64,000 nt of DNA from Dactylorhiza incarnata (lineage: Eukaryota > Streptophyta > Magnoliopsida > Asparagales > Orchidaceae), in NCBI GenBank assembly GCA_033032865.1, contig JAWHQI010000730.1, forward strand, positions 62,001 through 126,000, in the 5' to 3' direction. A program made the position numbers and the translations under genes. This document shows positions 34,731 to 44,692 of the stretch, in pieces. Position 1 is the first letter of the stretch; the number at the start of each line of letters is the position of its first letter. Below the pieces are notes generated by a model, which saw only the letters and a program-made list of their open reading frames with translations, did no database searches and was not told the DNA's origin.

Positions 34731-36245
34731 ATGGCGCACAACGATCACGCGTTCGTTGAGGGGCAAGGAATTAGTAGGCCACCACTTTTCACGGGCACAG
34801 ACTACAATTATTGGAAAACACGTATGCGTTGCTTTCTAATTGCTTTAGATATAGAAGTCTGGAATATGGTAGAAACTAGTTACACTTCTCCAACATTTGT
34901 TGTAGGAGATGTAACTATGGAAAAACCCAAAGACAAGTGGGATGAAAATGATAAATTAAAATGCAAAAACAATGCAAAGGCCATGAATGCCTTATTTTGC
35001 GCACTAGATCGCACCGAGTTTAATAGAGTCTGTGCTTGCGATACTGCTTTTGATATTTGGAATCTTTTGGAAATTACTCATGAAGGTACTTCGCAGGTAA
35101 AGGATTCAAAGCTATTTCAATTGGAGTCAGAGTTCGAAAGATTCAAAATGGAAGTGGATGAAGAAATTGACACAATGTACACTCGATTCACTAAAATCGT
35201 GAACGATTCAAAAGTGTTGGGTAAGGTCTTTTCAAATGGAGATTTAGTTAGAAAAATCTTAAGATCACTTCCCCCGAAGTTCAATCCAAAAGTGACTGCA
35301 ATTTCTGAGTCACATGATCTTAAGACACTAAAATTGGAGAGTCTCATTGGGAATCTAAAAACCCATGAAGTGGAGTTGAAGATTCAAAGCCAAGAATATA
35401 ATTTGCAGTCCAAAAAGAAGAGCTTGCCGTTGAAATCTAAAAAGGAATTTGAGAGTGAGACTGAAGAAAGTGATGAAGATGAAGAAGGATTGTTTGTGAG
35501 AAATTTTAAGAAGTTTATGAGAAATCCGGAGAGGAGAAACTCATTTAAAAAGTTTTTCAAAAAGAAGGATTTTGCCTACCAAAAGGGCAAAGGAAAAATG
35601 GAGAATGAAGAGGAGCGTCCGCCACCGGAGTGCTACCATTGCAAGAAGATTGGTCATATCAGAAGCAAGTGCCCAAAGTATCTGAAAGAGCAAAAAGCAA
35701 AGAGGCACGATAAAAAGAAGAAAGTGTTAAAGGCAGAGACTTGGGATGATTCTTCGTCTGGTGAAGAAAGTGATCCCTCAACACAGGAGGAAGAGGAGGC
35801 TAATCTATGCTTGATGGCAAAAGACAGCATTACATCTGAAGACGACTGCAGTGTCCAAAGCGACACTGAGGTAACGCCTCCATCTTATGATGAGTTATAT
35901 TCTGAATTTATGAAAACATGCAAAGTTTTAGATAAAAGCTTAAAGAAAATTGATTTTCTAAAATCTGAAAATGAAGGTCTTTCAAAAGCAAATAAAAAAC
36001 TATCAAATAAGTTGGAATCTATTGGGAAAGAGAAGATTTTTTGTCAAGAGTGTGATCATTCTTCGACAAGGATAAAAGAACTTGAAACTACTATTTCTAA
36101 GTCCGATCAAAAATTTGATCTACTTGTAAAAGAGAAAAGGGACTTAGAAAAAGTTGTTAAAACTTCTCATTCTCAATTAGATAATTATAAGAAAATTTTT
36201 GCAAATAGATGTGGCATGATAGTAAAAGAAAATTCAATTCTATAA
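34731..36245 (+). CDS. Element C gag
   Basis: 504 residues from ATG 34731 (MAHNDHAFVEGQG). The N-terminal part has the Copia gag pattern (PPLFTGTDYNYWKTRM, then FDIWNLLEITHEGTSQVKDSK, LRSLPPKFNPKVTAI). It is followed by a basic stretch and a zinc knuckle C301-C304-H309-C314 (CYHCKKIGHIRSKC). The C-terminal third is predicted coiled coil. The TAA at 36243-36245 looks like a nonsense mutation inside a longer gag, because the same frame continues with gag-like sequence and a second zinc knuckle. Confidence 0.88.
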   Translation: MAHNDHAFVEGQGISRPPLFTGTDYNYWKTRMRCFLIALDIEVWNMVETSYTSPTFVVGDVTMEKPKDKWDENDKLKCKNNAKAMNALFCALDRTEFNRVCACDTAFDIWNLLEITHEGTSQVKDSKLFQLESEFERFKMEVDEEIDTMYTRFTKIVNDSKVLGKVFSNGDLVRKILRSLPPKFNPKVTAISESHDLKTLKLESLIGNLKTHEVELKIQSQEYNLQSKKKSLPLKSKKEFESETEESDEDEEGLFVRNFKKFMRNPERRNSFKKFFKKKDFAYQKGKGKMENEEERPPPECYHCKKIGHIRSKCPKYLKEQKAKRHDKKKKVLKAETWDDSSSGEESDPSTQEEEEANLCLMAKDSITSEDDCSVQSDTEVTPPSYDELYSEFMKTCKVLDKSLKKIDFLKSENEGLSKANKKLSNKLESIGKEKIFCQECDHSSTRIKELETTISKSDQKFDLLVKEKRDLEKVVKTSHSQLDNYKKIFANRCGMIVKENSIL

Positions 36246-36701
36246 TCCAAAGTAAATGAGTTGATCATGGCAATTAGAAAATTTGGTGTTGGGAAAAAAT
36301 CACTGGATATGCTATTAGCCAACCAATGCCATGGTACAGCAAAATTTGGACTAGGATACATTTCTGGAAGCTCTGGAGGCTGTCGGAAATTTCCGACAGC
36401 TACTGTCGGAACCGGAGACAGCTCCAGGTTCAGAAATCTTATTTCTAAAAATACAAATTTTTCTAAGTCCACACATAAAGATGCTTTCACCAGCAAGAGT
36501 CCAGAGAAACCATTGAAAAATGGTTCCTCACCATTCATTGTGTGTGCCAAATGTCATCGATTTGGTCACATCTCGGGCTCATGTTGGAAGAAAGGAAAAG
36601 CTACTGTTAAACAAATCTGGGTACCTAAGGCGTCCACCTATACAATGGGATCGACCACTTGGTTAACCAGATCTTTACTCTCATCATCTTTTTAGGTATG
36701 C
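36246..36701 (+). pseudogene. Element C gag-pol linker, in frame, with second zinc knuckle
   Basis: In the same frame as gag and pol, closed by TAA 36243-36245 upstream and TAG 36693-36695 downstream. It contains the gag C-terminal motif NQCHGTAKFGLGY and a second CX2CX4HX4C knuckle (CAKCHRFGHISGSC, 36543-36584). Between them lies an in-frame copy of the LTR palindrome (36380-36399 plus a partial second palindrome to about 36422), so the palindrome is translated here. UAG readthrough between gag and pol is known in some Sireviruses, but the TAA would still block fusion. Confidence 0.7.
36380..36422 (+). repeat. Bipartite palindrome inside the element C gag-linker reading frame
   Basis: CTGTCGGAAATTTCCGACAG at 36380-36399, identical to the best LTR copy, followed by a diverged second palindrome (CTGTCGGAACCGGAGACAG). 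The orientation is the same as in the LTR. Confidence 0.9.
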
Positions 36702-39700
36702 GTGCAGGCTAGGAACAAGAAAGACGTGTGGTATTTGGACTCTGGATGTTCAAAACACATGACGGGCGATAAATCAAAGTTCCTTAGCCTGGAGATGAAG
36801 AAAAGTGGAACAGTGACATTTGGAGATAATGGAAAGGGTAAAGTCAAAGGCATTGGAGTAGTAGGTAACGAAGAATTTAAAATTTCAAATGTTTTATATG
36901 TTAAAGGTTTGAAACATAATTTAATTTCTATTAGTCAACTATGTGATAAAAATCTAAATGTTTTATTTGACTCTAGCTCAAACCTTTGCAAAATTATTGA
37001 TTCTAAAACAAACGAAATCGTACTTACTGCACCAAGAATAAACAATGTCTATACGATCACTTTTCATGATTTATCTCATTCTACACTTAAATGTTTCATT
37101 TCAAAGAATGATGAACTTGAATTATGGCATAGGAGACTAGGACATTCTAGTGCTAAACGCATAGTAAAGCTTTCTAAAAATAAAATAATAAAAGGATTAC
37201 CAAATTTGAATGGAAAGCTATCCTCATTATGTTCACCATGCCAAAAGGGAAAATTTACAAAATCATCTTTTAAAAGCAAAAATGTCATTTCTACCACTAG
37301 ACCTTTGAATTTATTACATATGGACTTGTTTGGTCCAATTTCTACACAAAGTCTAGGAGGTAGAAAATATACGTTTGTTATTATTGATGATTATTCTAGA
37401 TTTTGTTGGACTTTGTTTTTATATTCAAAATCTGATGCCTTTGATGAATTTGTAAAACTAATTTCACGTATTCAAAATGAAGTTGATCTGAAGGTAAAAT
37501 GCATTAGATCAGATCATGGAGGAGAGTTCGATAATGAAAAATTTATTTCATATTGTAATGATTTTGGGATAAAACATGAATTTTCCGCTCCACGCACACC
37601 ACAGCAAAATGGTGTAGTGGAGAGGAAAAATAGAACACTCCAAGAATTAGGACGTACTATGCTTTGTGAATTTAAATTGCCAAAATATTTTTGGGCCGAA
37701 GCAGTTAGTACGGCATGTTATATCATTAATCGTGTCATGATTCGTCCCACATTACAATTAACTCCTTATGAAATTTATTTTCAAAGAAAACCAAATGTAT
37801 CTTACTTTAAAGTTTTTGGTTGTAAATGCTTTATTTTGAATACAAAAGATAACTTAGAAAAATTTGATGAAAAATGTGATGAAGGAATTTTCATTGGTTA
37901 TTCTTCAACTAGCAAGGCCTATAGAGTATATAATAAGAGAACAAAAATAGTTGAAGAATCTATTCATGTTAGGTTTGATGAGTTTGCTTCATGTGTAGAA
38001 AGGAAAATTACAGGAAAAGAAGATGAACTCCTTCCCACGGTGGAGAATGATGAAGAAGAACTTGGAGAAAATGAAGAAGAAAAAGGAGAAGAAAGAGAAG
38101 AAGAAAGAGAAGAAGAAGATAGAGAAGAAGAAGAAAGAGAAGGGTATGTACCTCCAACCGAGCTACAATTCTCAAAAGATCATCCGCAAGAACTTGTTAT
38201 TGGAGAACCATTATGTGGGGTACGTACGCGTTCTAGTTTACATGAAACCTTTTCAAATTTATGTTTTGTCTCAAATATCGAACCAAAAGATGTTGCCACC
38301 GCTTTAAATGATGAATCTTGGTTTCTAGCTATGAATGAAGAACTTAATCAATTTGAAAGAAATAAAGTTTGGATTCTTGTTGATAGACCTAGTGATCATC
38401 CAGTGGTAGGAGTCAAATGGATTTTCAAAAACAAATTAGATAGTGACTCTAGGGTCACTAGAAACAAAGCTAGGCTTGTAGCGAAAGGATATAATCAAAT
38501 TGAAGGGGTAGATTTTGATGAAACTTTTGCACCCGTAGCACGATTGGAAGCAGTTAGAATTTTTGTTGCATTTGCTAGCCATAAAAGATTTAAATTATTG
38601 CAAATGGATATTAAAACTGCATTTTTAAACGGGTTGATTAAAGAAGAAGTTTATGTTGAACAACCCCCAGGATTTATAAATGAAAAATTTCCTAATCGCG
38701 TATATAGATTGCTAAAAGCTTTGTATGGTTTAAAACAAGCACCACGAGCATGGTATGATAGATTGACTATATATTTATTACAAAATGGTTTTAAAATGGG
38801 TGGTGTTGATTGTACACTCTTCATTAAGCAAGTAAATGATGATTTAATTGTTTTACAAATTTATGTTGATGATATTATTTTTGGAGCCACTAATGAAGAG
38901 TTGTGTAACTATGTTGTAAAAATGATGGAAAGTGAATTTGAGATGAGTATGGTAGGGGAATTAAAATATTTCTTAGGATTTCAAATTGTTCAAAAACATG
39001 ATGGAGTTTTTATTAACCAATCAAAATATATTCATGATGTCTTAAAACGATTTGGATTTGAAAATCTCAAACAAGCAAATACTCCTATGAGTGTATCTTT
39101 AAAATTAGGAAAAGATGAAACTGGAATATCAATAGATCAAACTTTATATAGAGGCATGATAGGTTCACTTTTATATTTGACTGCTTCTAGACCGGATATT
39201 ATGTTTTCAGTTTGTTTATGTGCTAGATTTCAAGCCGATCCCAAAGAATCACATTTAAAAGCGGTAAAAAGAATTTTTAGATATTTAATTGGCACATCTA
39301 AACTTGGTTTGTGGTATCCTCATAGCGATGATTTTACACTTTTTGGTTATTCTGATTCTGATTACGCCGGTTGTTCACTAGATAGGAAAAGCACTAGTGG
39401 CACTTGTCACTTTTTAGGTCCTTCACTCATTTCATGGTCGAGTAGGAAACAGAATTCTGTTGCCCTCTCAACCACCGAAGCCGAATACATCGCACTGGGT
39501 AGTTGTTGTGCACAAGCCCTTTGGATGAAACAAACCTTAGAAGACTTTAATATTAAACAACAAACTATTGAATTATGGTGTGATAATAAAAGTGCAATTG
39601 ATTTAACACACAACCCGGTCCATCATTCAAGGTCTAAGCATATTGATGTGAGACATCATTTTATTAGAGATCATATTAAAAATAACCACATAAAAATTTC

Positions 39701-39809
39701 ATTTATAGGCACGGATAATCAACTAGCGGATATATTCACTAAACCTTTACCGGATTCCCGTTTTTCTATGCTTAGGCTAGAATTGGGAATTCTAGACATT
39801 TCACAATGA
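36702..39809 (+). CDS. Element C pol: protease, integrase, RT, RNase H
   Basis: About 1035 codons, open to TGA at 39807-39809. Protease active site DSG at residue 13 ([13 protein letters not shown]). A GAG-pre-integrase zinc finger ([10 protein letters not shown]...CSPCQKGK) lies near residues 139-185. The integrase catalytic residues are D208, D271 and E307 (spacing 62 and 35). An acidic, almost pure Glu/Arg tract lies near residues 447-485. The reverse transcriptase has [13 protein letters not shown] and YVDDIIF (D723, D724). RNase H motifs include [10 protein letters not shown], and the end is [12 protein letters not shown]. There is no ATG at the frame start; it continues the gag frame after the TAG at 36693, so expression depends on readthrough or is lost. 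Confidence 0.93.
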   Translation: MQARNKKDVWYLDSGCSKHMTGDKSKFLSLEMKKSGTVTFGDNGKGKVKGIGVVGNEEFKISNVLYVKGLKHNLISISQLCDKNLNVLFDSSSNLCKIIDSKTNEIVLTAPRINNVYTITFHDLSHSTLKCFISKNDELELWHRRLGHSSAKRIVKLSKNKIIKGLPNLNGKLSSLCSPCQKGKFTKSSFKSKNVISTTRPLNLLHMDLFGPISTQSLGGRKYTFVIIDDYSRFCWTLFLYSKSDAFDEFVKLISRIQNEVDLKVKCIRSDHGGEFDNEKFISYCNDFGIKHEFSAPRTPQQNGVVERKNRTLQELGRTMLCEFKLPKYFWAEAVSTACYIINRVMIRPTLQLTPYEIYFQRKPNVSYFKVFGCKCFILNTKDNLEKFDEKCDEGIFIGYSSTSKAYRVYNKRTKIVEESIHVRFDEFASCVERKITGKEDELLPTVENDEEELGENEEEKGEEREEEREEEDREEEEREGYVPPTELQFSKDHPQELVIGEPLCGVRTRSSLHETFSNLCFVSNIEPKDVATALNDESWFLAMNEELNQFERNKVWILVDRPSDHPVVGVKWIFKNKLDSDSRVTRNKARLVAKGYNQIEGVDFDETFAPVARLEAVRIFVAFASHKRFKLLQMDIKTAFLNGLIKEEVYVEQPPGFINEKFPNRVYRLLKALYGLKQAPRAWYDRLTIYLLQNGFKMGGVDCTLFIKQVNDDLIVLQIYVDDIIFGATNEELCNYVVKMMESEFEMSMVGELKYFLGFQIVQKHDGVFINQSKYIHDVLKRFGFENLKQANTPMSVSLKLGKDETGISIDQTLYRGMIGSLLYLTASRPDIMFSVCLCARFQADPKESHLKAVKRIFRYLIGTSKLGLWYPHSDDFTLFGYSDSDYAGCSLDRKSTSGTCHFLGPSLISWSSRKQNSVALSTTEAEYIALGSCCAQALWMKQTLEDFNIKQQTIELWCDNKSAIDLTHNPVHHSRSKHIDVRHHFIRDHIKNNHIKISFIGTDNQLADIFTKPLPDSRFSMLRLELGILDISQ

Positions 39810-39988
39810 ATATATCACTTTTTAAAGCCTAATGCCAAAATTATAAAAACCAAAACATCAAATTTCAAAAAAAAACCTTAACAAAATTCATCATCATTCA
39901 TATTACATCAATATTGTTCAAATAAAAACAGTAGAAACAACTTAAGGATCAAGTTCATTAAACAAAAACAGAAATTTAAAAGAAGTTC

Positions 39989-40030
39989 ACTGTCGCCCAG
40001 GCGACAGTGGATGTCGGAATTTTCCGACAT
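39989..40030 (-). repeat. Bipartite palindrome downstream of the element C antisense gene
   Basis: ACTGTCGCCCAGGCGACAGT at 39989-40008 and ATGTCGGAATTTTCCGACAT at 40011-40030. The order is reversed relative to the LTR, so it reads in the same sense as the antisense gene, whose stop is 27 bp away. Confidence 0.9.
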
Positions 40031-40056
40031 CTTCCAGCAGCAGCAGCAACACAAAC

Positions 40057-41172
40057 CTACTCTGAATCTTCATAACCAGCCCCGCTGCTCTCTGGACAAT
40101 CTTCTGGAGGTCCTCGTCTCACGGCTTTGCCACGGCGAGTCTGCCTCACCGATTGGCGTGGCGGCTCCTCGTCCGGAACTTGCCATTCTGCCTCCTCCTC
40201 CGGCGTTGGCTTCAACTTCAGACCTTTGACAAGAAACTTCATAAATTTCTGCATTCGACTACGATCCTTTTTCACTTCCTTTTTGTGATCCTCTAACGAA
40301 TCACGCAAATCATCAATGGATTCCCTTAGTGATCCTGCCCTAGAAATGCTCGGCTCTCTAATCTCAATTCCCGGTTGAGCTTTTCTAAGCGGCTTCTTCC
40401 CTTTCATTGAACCCGTGAAATAAATTTTCGGATAACAATCATCAAAATACGAGTCTTGCACAATCCATCCATACTTCTTATAAAGTACACGCTGAATTAC
40501 CAACCCCATTGGCAGCGTATGCACCTTCACCCATCTTGGATGTTTCAATCTGTACGTATACCTAATCTGGGATAGTATGAAGTCTGCCATATCAAAAGGC
40601 TCATCCTCCATAATATAGTACGTAAAGAGGGTCAACTGCGCAGTAATGCTTCTTGTGTCTCCACTCTTCAACATCACCGAATTCCTTAATATATCTTGGA
40701 CTAAGTAAGCATCCGGTGTAAGTGAGGTAACTTCAGTGGTAAGAGTTTTCTTATGTTTCCCATGTAAACTCATGTTTACTAGGGTCCAATCTCTATCCTT
40801 CCGATAATTCTCCACTATATCAGGCATATTCTCACTCATTACTAGTCCAAATTCCTCTCGTAGATCAACATGTGTTATTTCCACATGTTGACCTTGGATC
40901 CTTGATCTCACACCTCCATCCAATTCCGTAACATTTGGGTCTTCCAAATGGTTATAAAATTCACGAATTAAAAAGGATGAAAACCCCTCTGGTGAGATTA
41001 TTGAGAGAATACCTGCCTTCGCAAGACGATCATAAATATGATCATGTTTTGGCAAATCAAATTCGATGTATTTGGACACCCCAACAATAGCCTTCTCCAC
41101 TCCGGAATAAACTTGATATGAAGTATGTGCATCTTCCGAAGTACTCTTTCGAGCATTGGAGCTGGAAGCCAT
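40057..41172 (-). CDS. Element C antisense gene (plant transposon-protein-like domain)
   Basis: 371 residues from ATG at 41172 (MASSSNARKSTSEDAHTSY) to TAG at 40057-40059. I chose this ATG because a pyrimidine-poor but plausible acceptor (TTATTGCAG) lies one base before it. Sequence upstream reads through the LTR-type palindrome and looks non-coding. The central part has FLIREFYNHL, RDWTLVNM and TPDAYLVQDILRNSVML..RSITAQLTLFTYYI, which resembles the plant 'putative plant transposon protein' domain (Transposase_32-like). The C-terminal quarter is charged, with a coiled-coil segment and basic stretches. It lies between RNase H and the polypurine tracts, where Sireviruses may carry a sense envelope-like frame, but on the other strand. 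It is unrelated in sequence to the Gypsy antisense genes. Confidence 0.75.
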   Translation of the reverse strand: MASSSNARKSTSEDAHTSYQVYSGVEKAIVGVSKYIEFDLPKHDHIYDRLAKAGILSIISPEGFSSFLIREFYNHLEDPNVTELDGGVRSRIQGQHVEITHVDLREEFGLVMSENMPDIVENYRKDRDWTLVNMSLHGKHKKTLTTEVTSLTPDAYLVQDILRNSVMLKSGDTRSITAQLTLFTYYIMEDEPFDMADFILSQIRYTYRLKHPRWVKVHTLPMGLVIQRVLYKKYGWIVQDSYFDDCYPKIYFTGSMKGKKPLRKAQPGIEIREPSISRAGSLRESIDDLRDSLEDHKKEVKKDRSRMQKFMKFLVKGLKLKPTPEEEAEWQVPDEEPPRQSVRQTRRGKAVRRGPPEDCPESSGAGYEDSE

Positions 41173-41173
41173 T

Positions 41174-41737
41174 CTGCAATAAAATACAAAAATTTTGCTT
41201 AAAACAGATTTTTTATTGTGCACTGGAACACTGTCGCCCAGGCGACAGTGGCTGTCGGAAATTTCCGACAGCCCTCCAAGTGATTTTATCTCAGAATTTT
41301 TCCTAAAACTTCTAGATCTACTCATACTAAATGTTATTTCAACATCAAGTTTTAAAAAAAAAAAAATTTTAATCTATTTTTTTTAAATTATCAAATTCTA
41401 CAAATCTTTCACTATTCAACATCTTCCATCTTCTTCTCTAACCTAGATCTACAAAATTTTTTTTGCAAATGCACAAATGAAACAAGGAAGCGATTTTCCC
41501 TACCTTTATCACAAAATCAAGAGAAATTTCACAAAGCTAGACATTTAAGCAAAGATCCACCAAGATCCTATAATTTTAAAACTAGATCTACATTTTATTC
41601 AAATCAAAAATTTCCAAACCTCCACCATTAATCAAAAATCAACATGAAAACTATTTTTTCCTTCTTCTCTCCTATCAAAATTAAAAAGCCCTAAAAATTT
41701 GGAGTTAAAAACACAAAATCAAAAAAAAAAACCATAC
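41174..41737 (-). other. Probable 5'-UTR intron of the element C antisense gene
   Basis: Minus-strand donor CAAG/GTATGG at 41738/41737 and acceptor TATTTTATTGCAG ending at 41174, giving 564 bp of AT-rich DNA. It contains one bipartite palindrome at 41230-41271 in the orientation of the antisense gene. This is inferred from splice consensus only. Confidence 0.5.
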
Positions 41738-41833
41738 CTTGGATCTAGGGTTGTCGCCGACTTCCGACAACCTTCCTCTCGTTTTTCACTCCAGGAAATG
41801 ATGCACAATGTGTTTTGACTCGGTCCCCAGCCT

Positions 41834-41889
41834 TATTTATACTTTTGGCTGTCGCCCAGGCGACAGTGAGTGTCGGAAATTTCCGACAG
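41834..41889 (-). promoter_or_regulatory. Promoter of the element C antisense gene: bipartite palindrome plus TATA box
   Basis: On the minus strand: TGTCGGAAATTTCCGACA (41889-41871), three bases, CTGTCGCCCAGGCGACAG (41866-41849), 7 bases, then TATAAATA (41841-41834). The LTR has the same modules, order and spacing: palindrome, palindrome, 7-8 bases, TATA. The predicted start would lie about 30 bp downstream, roughly 60-70 bp before the proposed intron. Confidence 0.7.
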
Positions 41890-41899
41890 CTCCAATTTT

Positions 41900-43264
41900 T
41901 GTAAAAACTTCAATTCTGGGTCCCTTTGATGATTTACAATAGTTATATGTCATTATTAATGCTTCACCTCATGAATTGATGACAAACCATGTGTTATTTA
42001 TTCAAAAAAAAAATGACTTACATGTTTATATGATTTCATTTCCAAGCTATCATCGTATTGACACTTCTACTTAGTTGTATAGACCATTGGAAATTGTTTT
42101 CGCATGCCTTTAAGTATGAGAAATTGTTTATCTATCATAATGAACTATCACGTTCACTTCTTTTGATCAATACGTATGTCGTTTTATTTAAAATATACAT
42201 GGATCATATTTGTTTTCACATAATACAATAGCATTTCTTAAATACAACTTTCAACATTGATTTTTTAGCACAACAAAATATACACCATCTTTTGCGATTC
42301 AAGTGAATTCGGAGATCCTTGGTCAATTTAAAAAAAAAAAAATTTCAATATATCAAAATTACGATATCACAACATCTGTGATAAAACAAAAAAAATTAAA
42401 ATAACGACAAGGATACTCCACCAAGCACTACTTACCCTCCTGATAAGTCTTAATGAGCATTGTGAGGTTAAGCACCTTGGAAAGAATTGTAAAGTGTCTT
42501 GTGCAAAAGAAACATGGTTTTCTATTCATCTTGTGCTATATCTTCAACGTCAAAGTTGCCTTTATATGCTTTTATTATGTTATACATTTTAATGATCATG
42601 TAAATTAAATAACTTCATATGTTTGATCTAAGTATCACATTTACACATCATTATGTTATATAAACATTCATCTCATGAGAATTGGACCGAAAATATTCCA
42701 TATATCTATACACTATTGTGTCTTTCTATGATACTTTCAAATGACCTTACTCATATTGAAGTTATTTTCTTTCATATACTTCATATGGCTATACCGTCAC
42801 TTCATAGGCTTATTCATACTATGGCATATTCCTATTATTTCATGGACTTCAATTATTACCATCAAATTGCTTCCGCTTACTCTACAATTCTATATCCTAT
42901 CCCTTAAAAGCTACTCTTTTATTTAATATTCACTTTTGCTAATACCAAAGGGGGAGAATTTAAAGTATAAAAAGAAAAATCACAAATCTATCACTCCTAA
43001 ATATTCCACCTACACATTACATCATATATTTAAGGGGGAGCATATATTAAGGGGGAGCATATATTTAGGGGGAGCATTCATTTAGGGGGAGCCTTCACCT
43101 AAAAGGAGAGTATTTATTTTAAAAGAAATATATCAAGGGAGATTATTTATTTTAAGAGAAATATATCATGTTATATTTGTGCACACACCAAATGTCTAAA
43201 ATCAACAATCTAAATAGACATGTTTTCTTTTTATATGGATTTGTTATTATCAAAAGGGGGAGAT
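41900..43264. other. Element C AT-rich gene-free region with repeated polypurine tracts
   Basis: No credible gene; short open frames near 42650-42930 are AT-rich and without motifs. Toward the 3' end the tract AAGGGGGAG or a close variant recurs near 42949, 43031, 43051, 43068, 43084 and 43254. The last one, directly before the 3' LTR, is the expected polypurine tract for plus-strand priming; the others are duplicated tracts of the kind known from Sireviruses. Confidence 0.75.
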
Positions 43265-44541
43265 TGTTGGAGCATGCGTTTCGCACTCCTCCGGTTTGAT
43301 AATAACAAAGTCCCTTTTGTATTTGATTCTATTTTCATTAATGGTGTGCAGATAACAGGTATGTGATATTCACATTGCTGCTGGAGCTAAAATTGCATGT
43401 GGGAAAAATTCACTGTCGGAAAATTCCGACAGCCACTGTCGCCCAGGCGACAGCAGAGAAGTTACAACTACTTCCCTCCACGGCAGATCGACGAAAGACA
43501 GTTTTGCGCTGTCGGAATTCCGACATCGATGTCGCCCAGGCGACAGCTCCACGATTCCACCAACTGCCCACGACTTCACCCACGACAGCGGCAGTTTTGT
43601 GCTGTCGGAATTCCGACATCGATGTCGCCCCAGCGACAGCTCCACGATTCCAGCAACTGCCCACACGACGGCTCGACGGCACGACCGAGGCAGTGTGGCG
43701 CTGTCGGAAATTTCCGACAGTGACTGTCGCCCAGGCGACAGTGAAAGTCTATAAAATGGTGCTTTTGGTTCGTGCATTCTAAGCTTTGGAGATTTCCAGT
43801 CCCTACCTGAGTGCATACGAACCAGAGAGCTCCAGAACCTCCTCAACTCCTAATTGTGCAAAGAAGGATTGAAGATTGAAGACGAGATCGGGCGCGCTAC
43901 TCTATCAACGATCATCTCAAGGCTTCAACAATCCATTCAGAGATCTGAATTTCTAGGGAGTTGACTTTTTCATATTGTATTTCATTTACTCATATTTCAT
44001 TTTGTATTGGGGAAGAAATCGTCGTCTTGCGTGCGGCGTCTAAGTCCTTGCGCGGCTTAGGGGAAAATCGCTTCCTTGTGCGGAGCGTCCAAGTCCTTGC
44101 GTGGCTTGGTGGGAAATCGTGGCCTTGTGCGCTACGTCTAGATCTTGGGAAGATCTAGAGGTTAGGCTTGGGCTTGGTCTTGGGTAAGACAAGCGATAGC
44201 CTTCCGATCCTTGGGAGAAGGATTGGTAAATCAAAAATATAGTATTTTCATTTTATCATTGTGCCTTGATCTTAAGCATTGTTAAGATCATTTTTATTTG
44301 TATGGAAATTTCATGATAAATAAAATTATGATCCTTTCACTAATCGCAAATTTGTTTGCTTAAATTTTTATCTTAAAAATTTGTGCTTGGTGTTATACAA
44401 AAATTGCTTTGTTTTAAAATTAATTTTTAAAGAAACTTTTTATTAAAGTAAAATTGTTTTAAAATTATTAAGTAAAAATTACAAATTTAAACACACCCTT
44501 ATTCACCCCCCCCCCCTCTAAGGGCGTCATACGATCCAACA
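43265..44541 (+). repeat. Element C 3' LTR
   Basis: 1277 bp, nearly identical to 33394-34681. Four palindrome units start near 43413, 43509, 43602 and 43701, and TATAAAA follows the last one. The C run is 11 long (44506-44516). It is followed by the CGTTG duplication at 44542-44546. Confidence 0.95.
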
Positions 44542-44692
44542 CGTTGCTCACGCCAGAGTCTCTCCGTACTCTGTCTAGCGGAAGAGGGCCAGGCCGCTAA
44601 GGGAAAGAAGCTCGGCGGCGGGTTCACTAATTTATTACGACGAGGCCGCGGAATGAAGAAGCAGACAGCTTTACAATCCGTGGGACGCTTAC

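Larger units (their letters stand above)
33394..44541 (+). mobile_element. Ty1/Copia element C (Sirevirus-like), nested in B
   Basis: Element of 11,148 bp with LTRs of 1288 and 1277 bp that begin TGTTGGAGC and end ATCCAACA, flanked by CGTTG (33389-33393 and 44542-44546). The order protease, integrase, RT, RNase H defines Copia. Long LTRs, an extra region after pol, repeated polypurine tracts and palindromic LTR repeats resemble Sireviruses. It interrupts the intron of B's antisense gene 1. Few LTR differences are seen apart from a C-run length change. Confidence 0.95.

Noticed and set aside
40057..41172. Envelope-like gene as in some Sireviruses
   Set aside because: The frame is antisense, has no signal peptide or membrane segment, and resembles a plant transposon-protein domain instead.
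42653..42926. Short AT-rich open frames upstream of the polypurine tracts
   Set aside because: Low-complexity, hydrophobic by composition, no motif and no start context.
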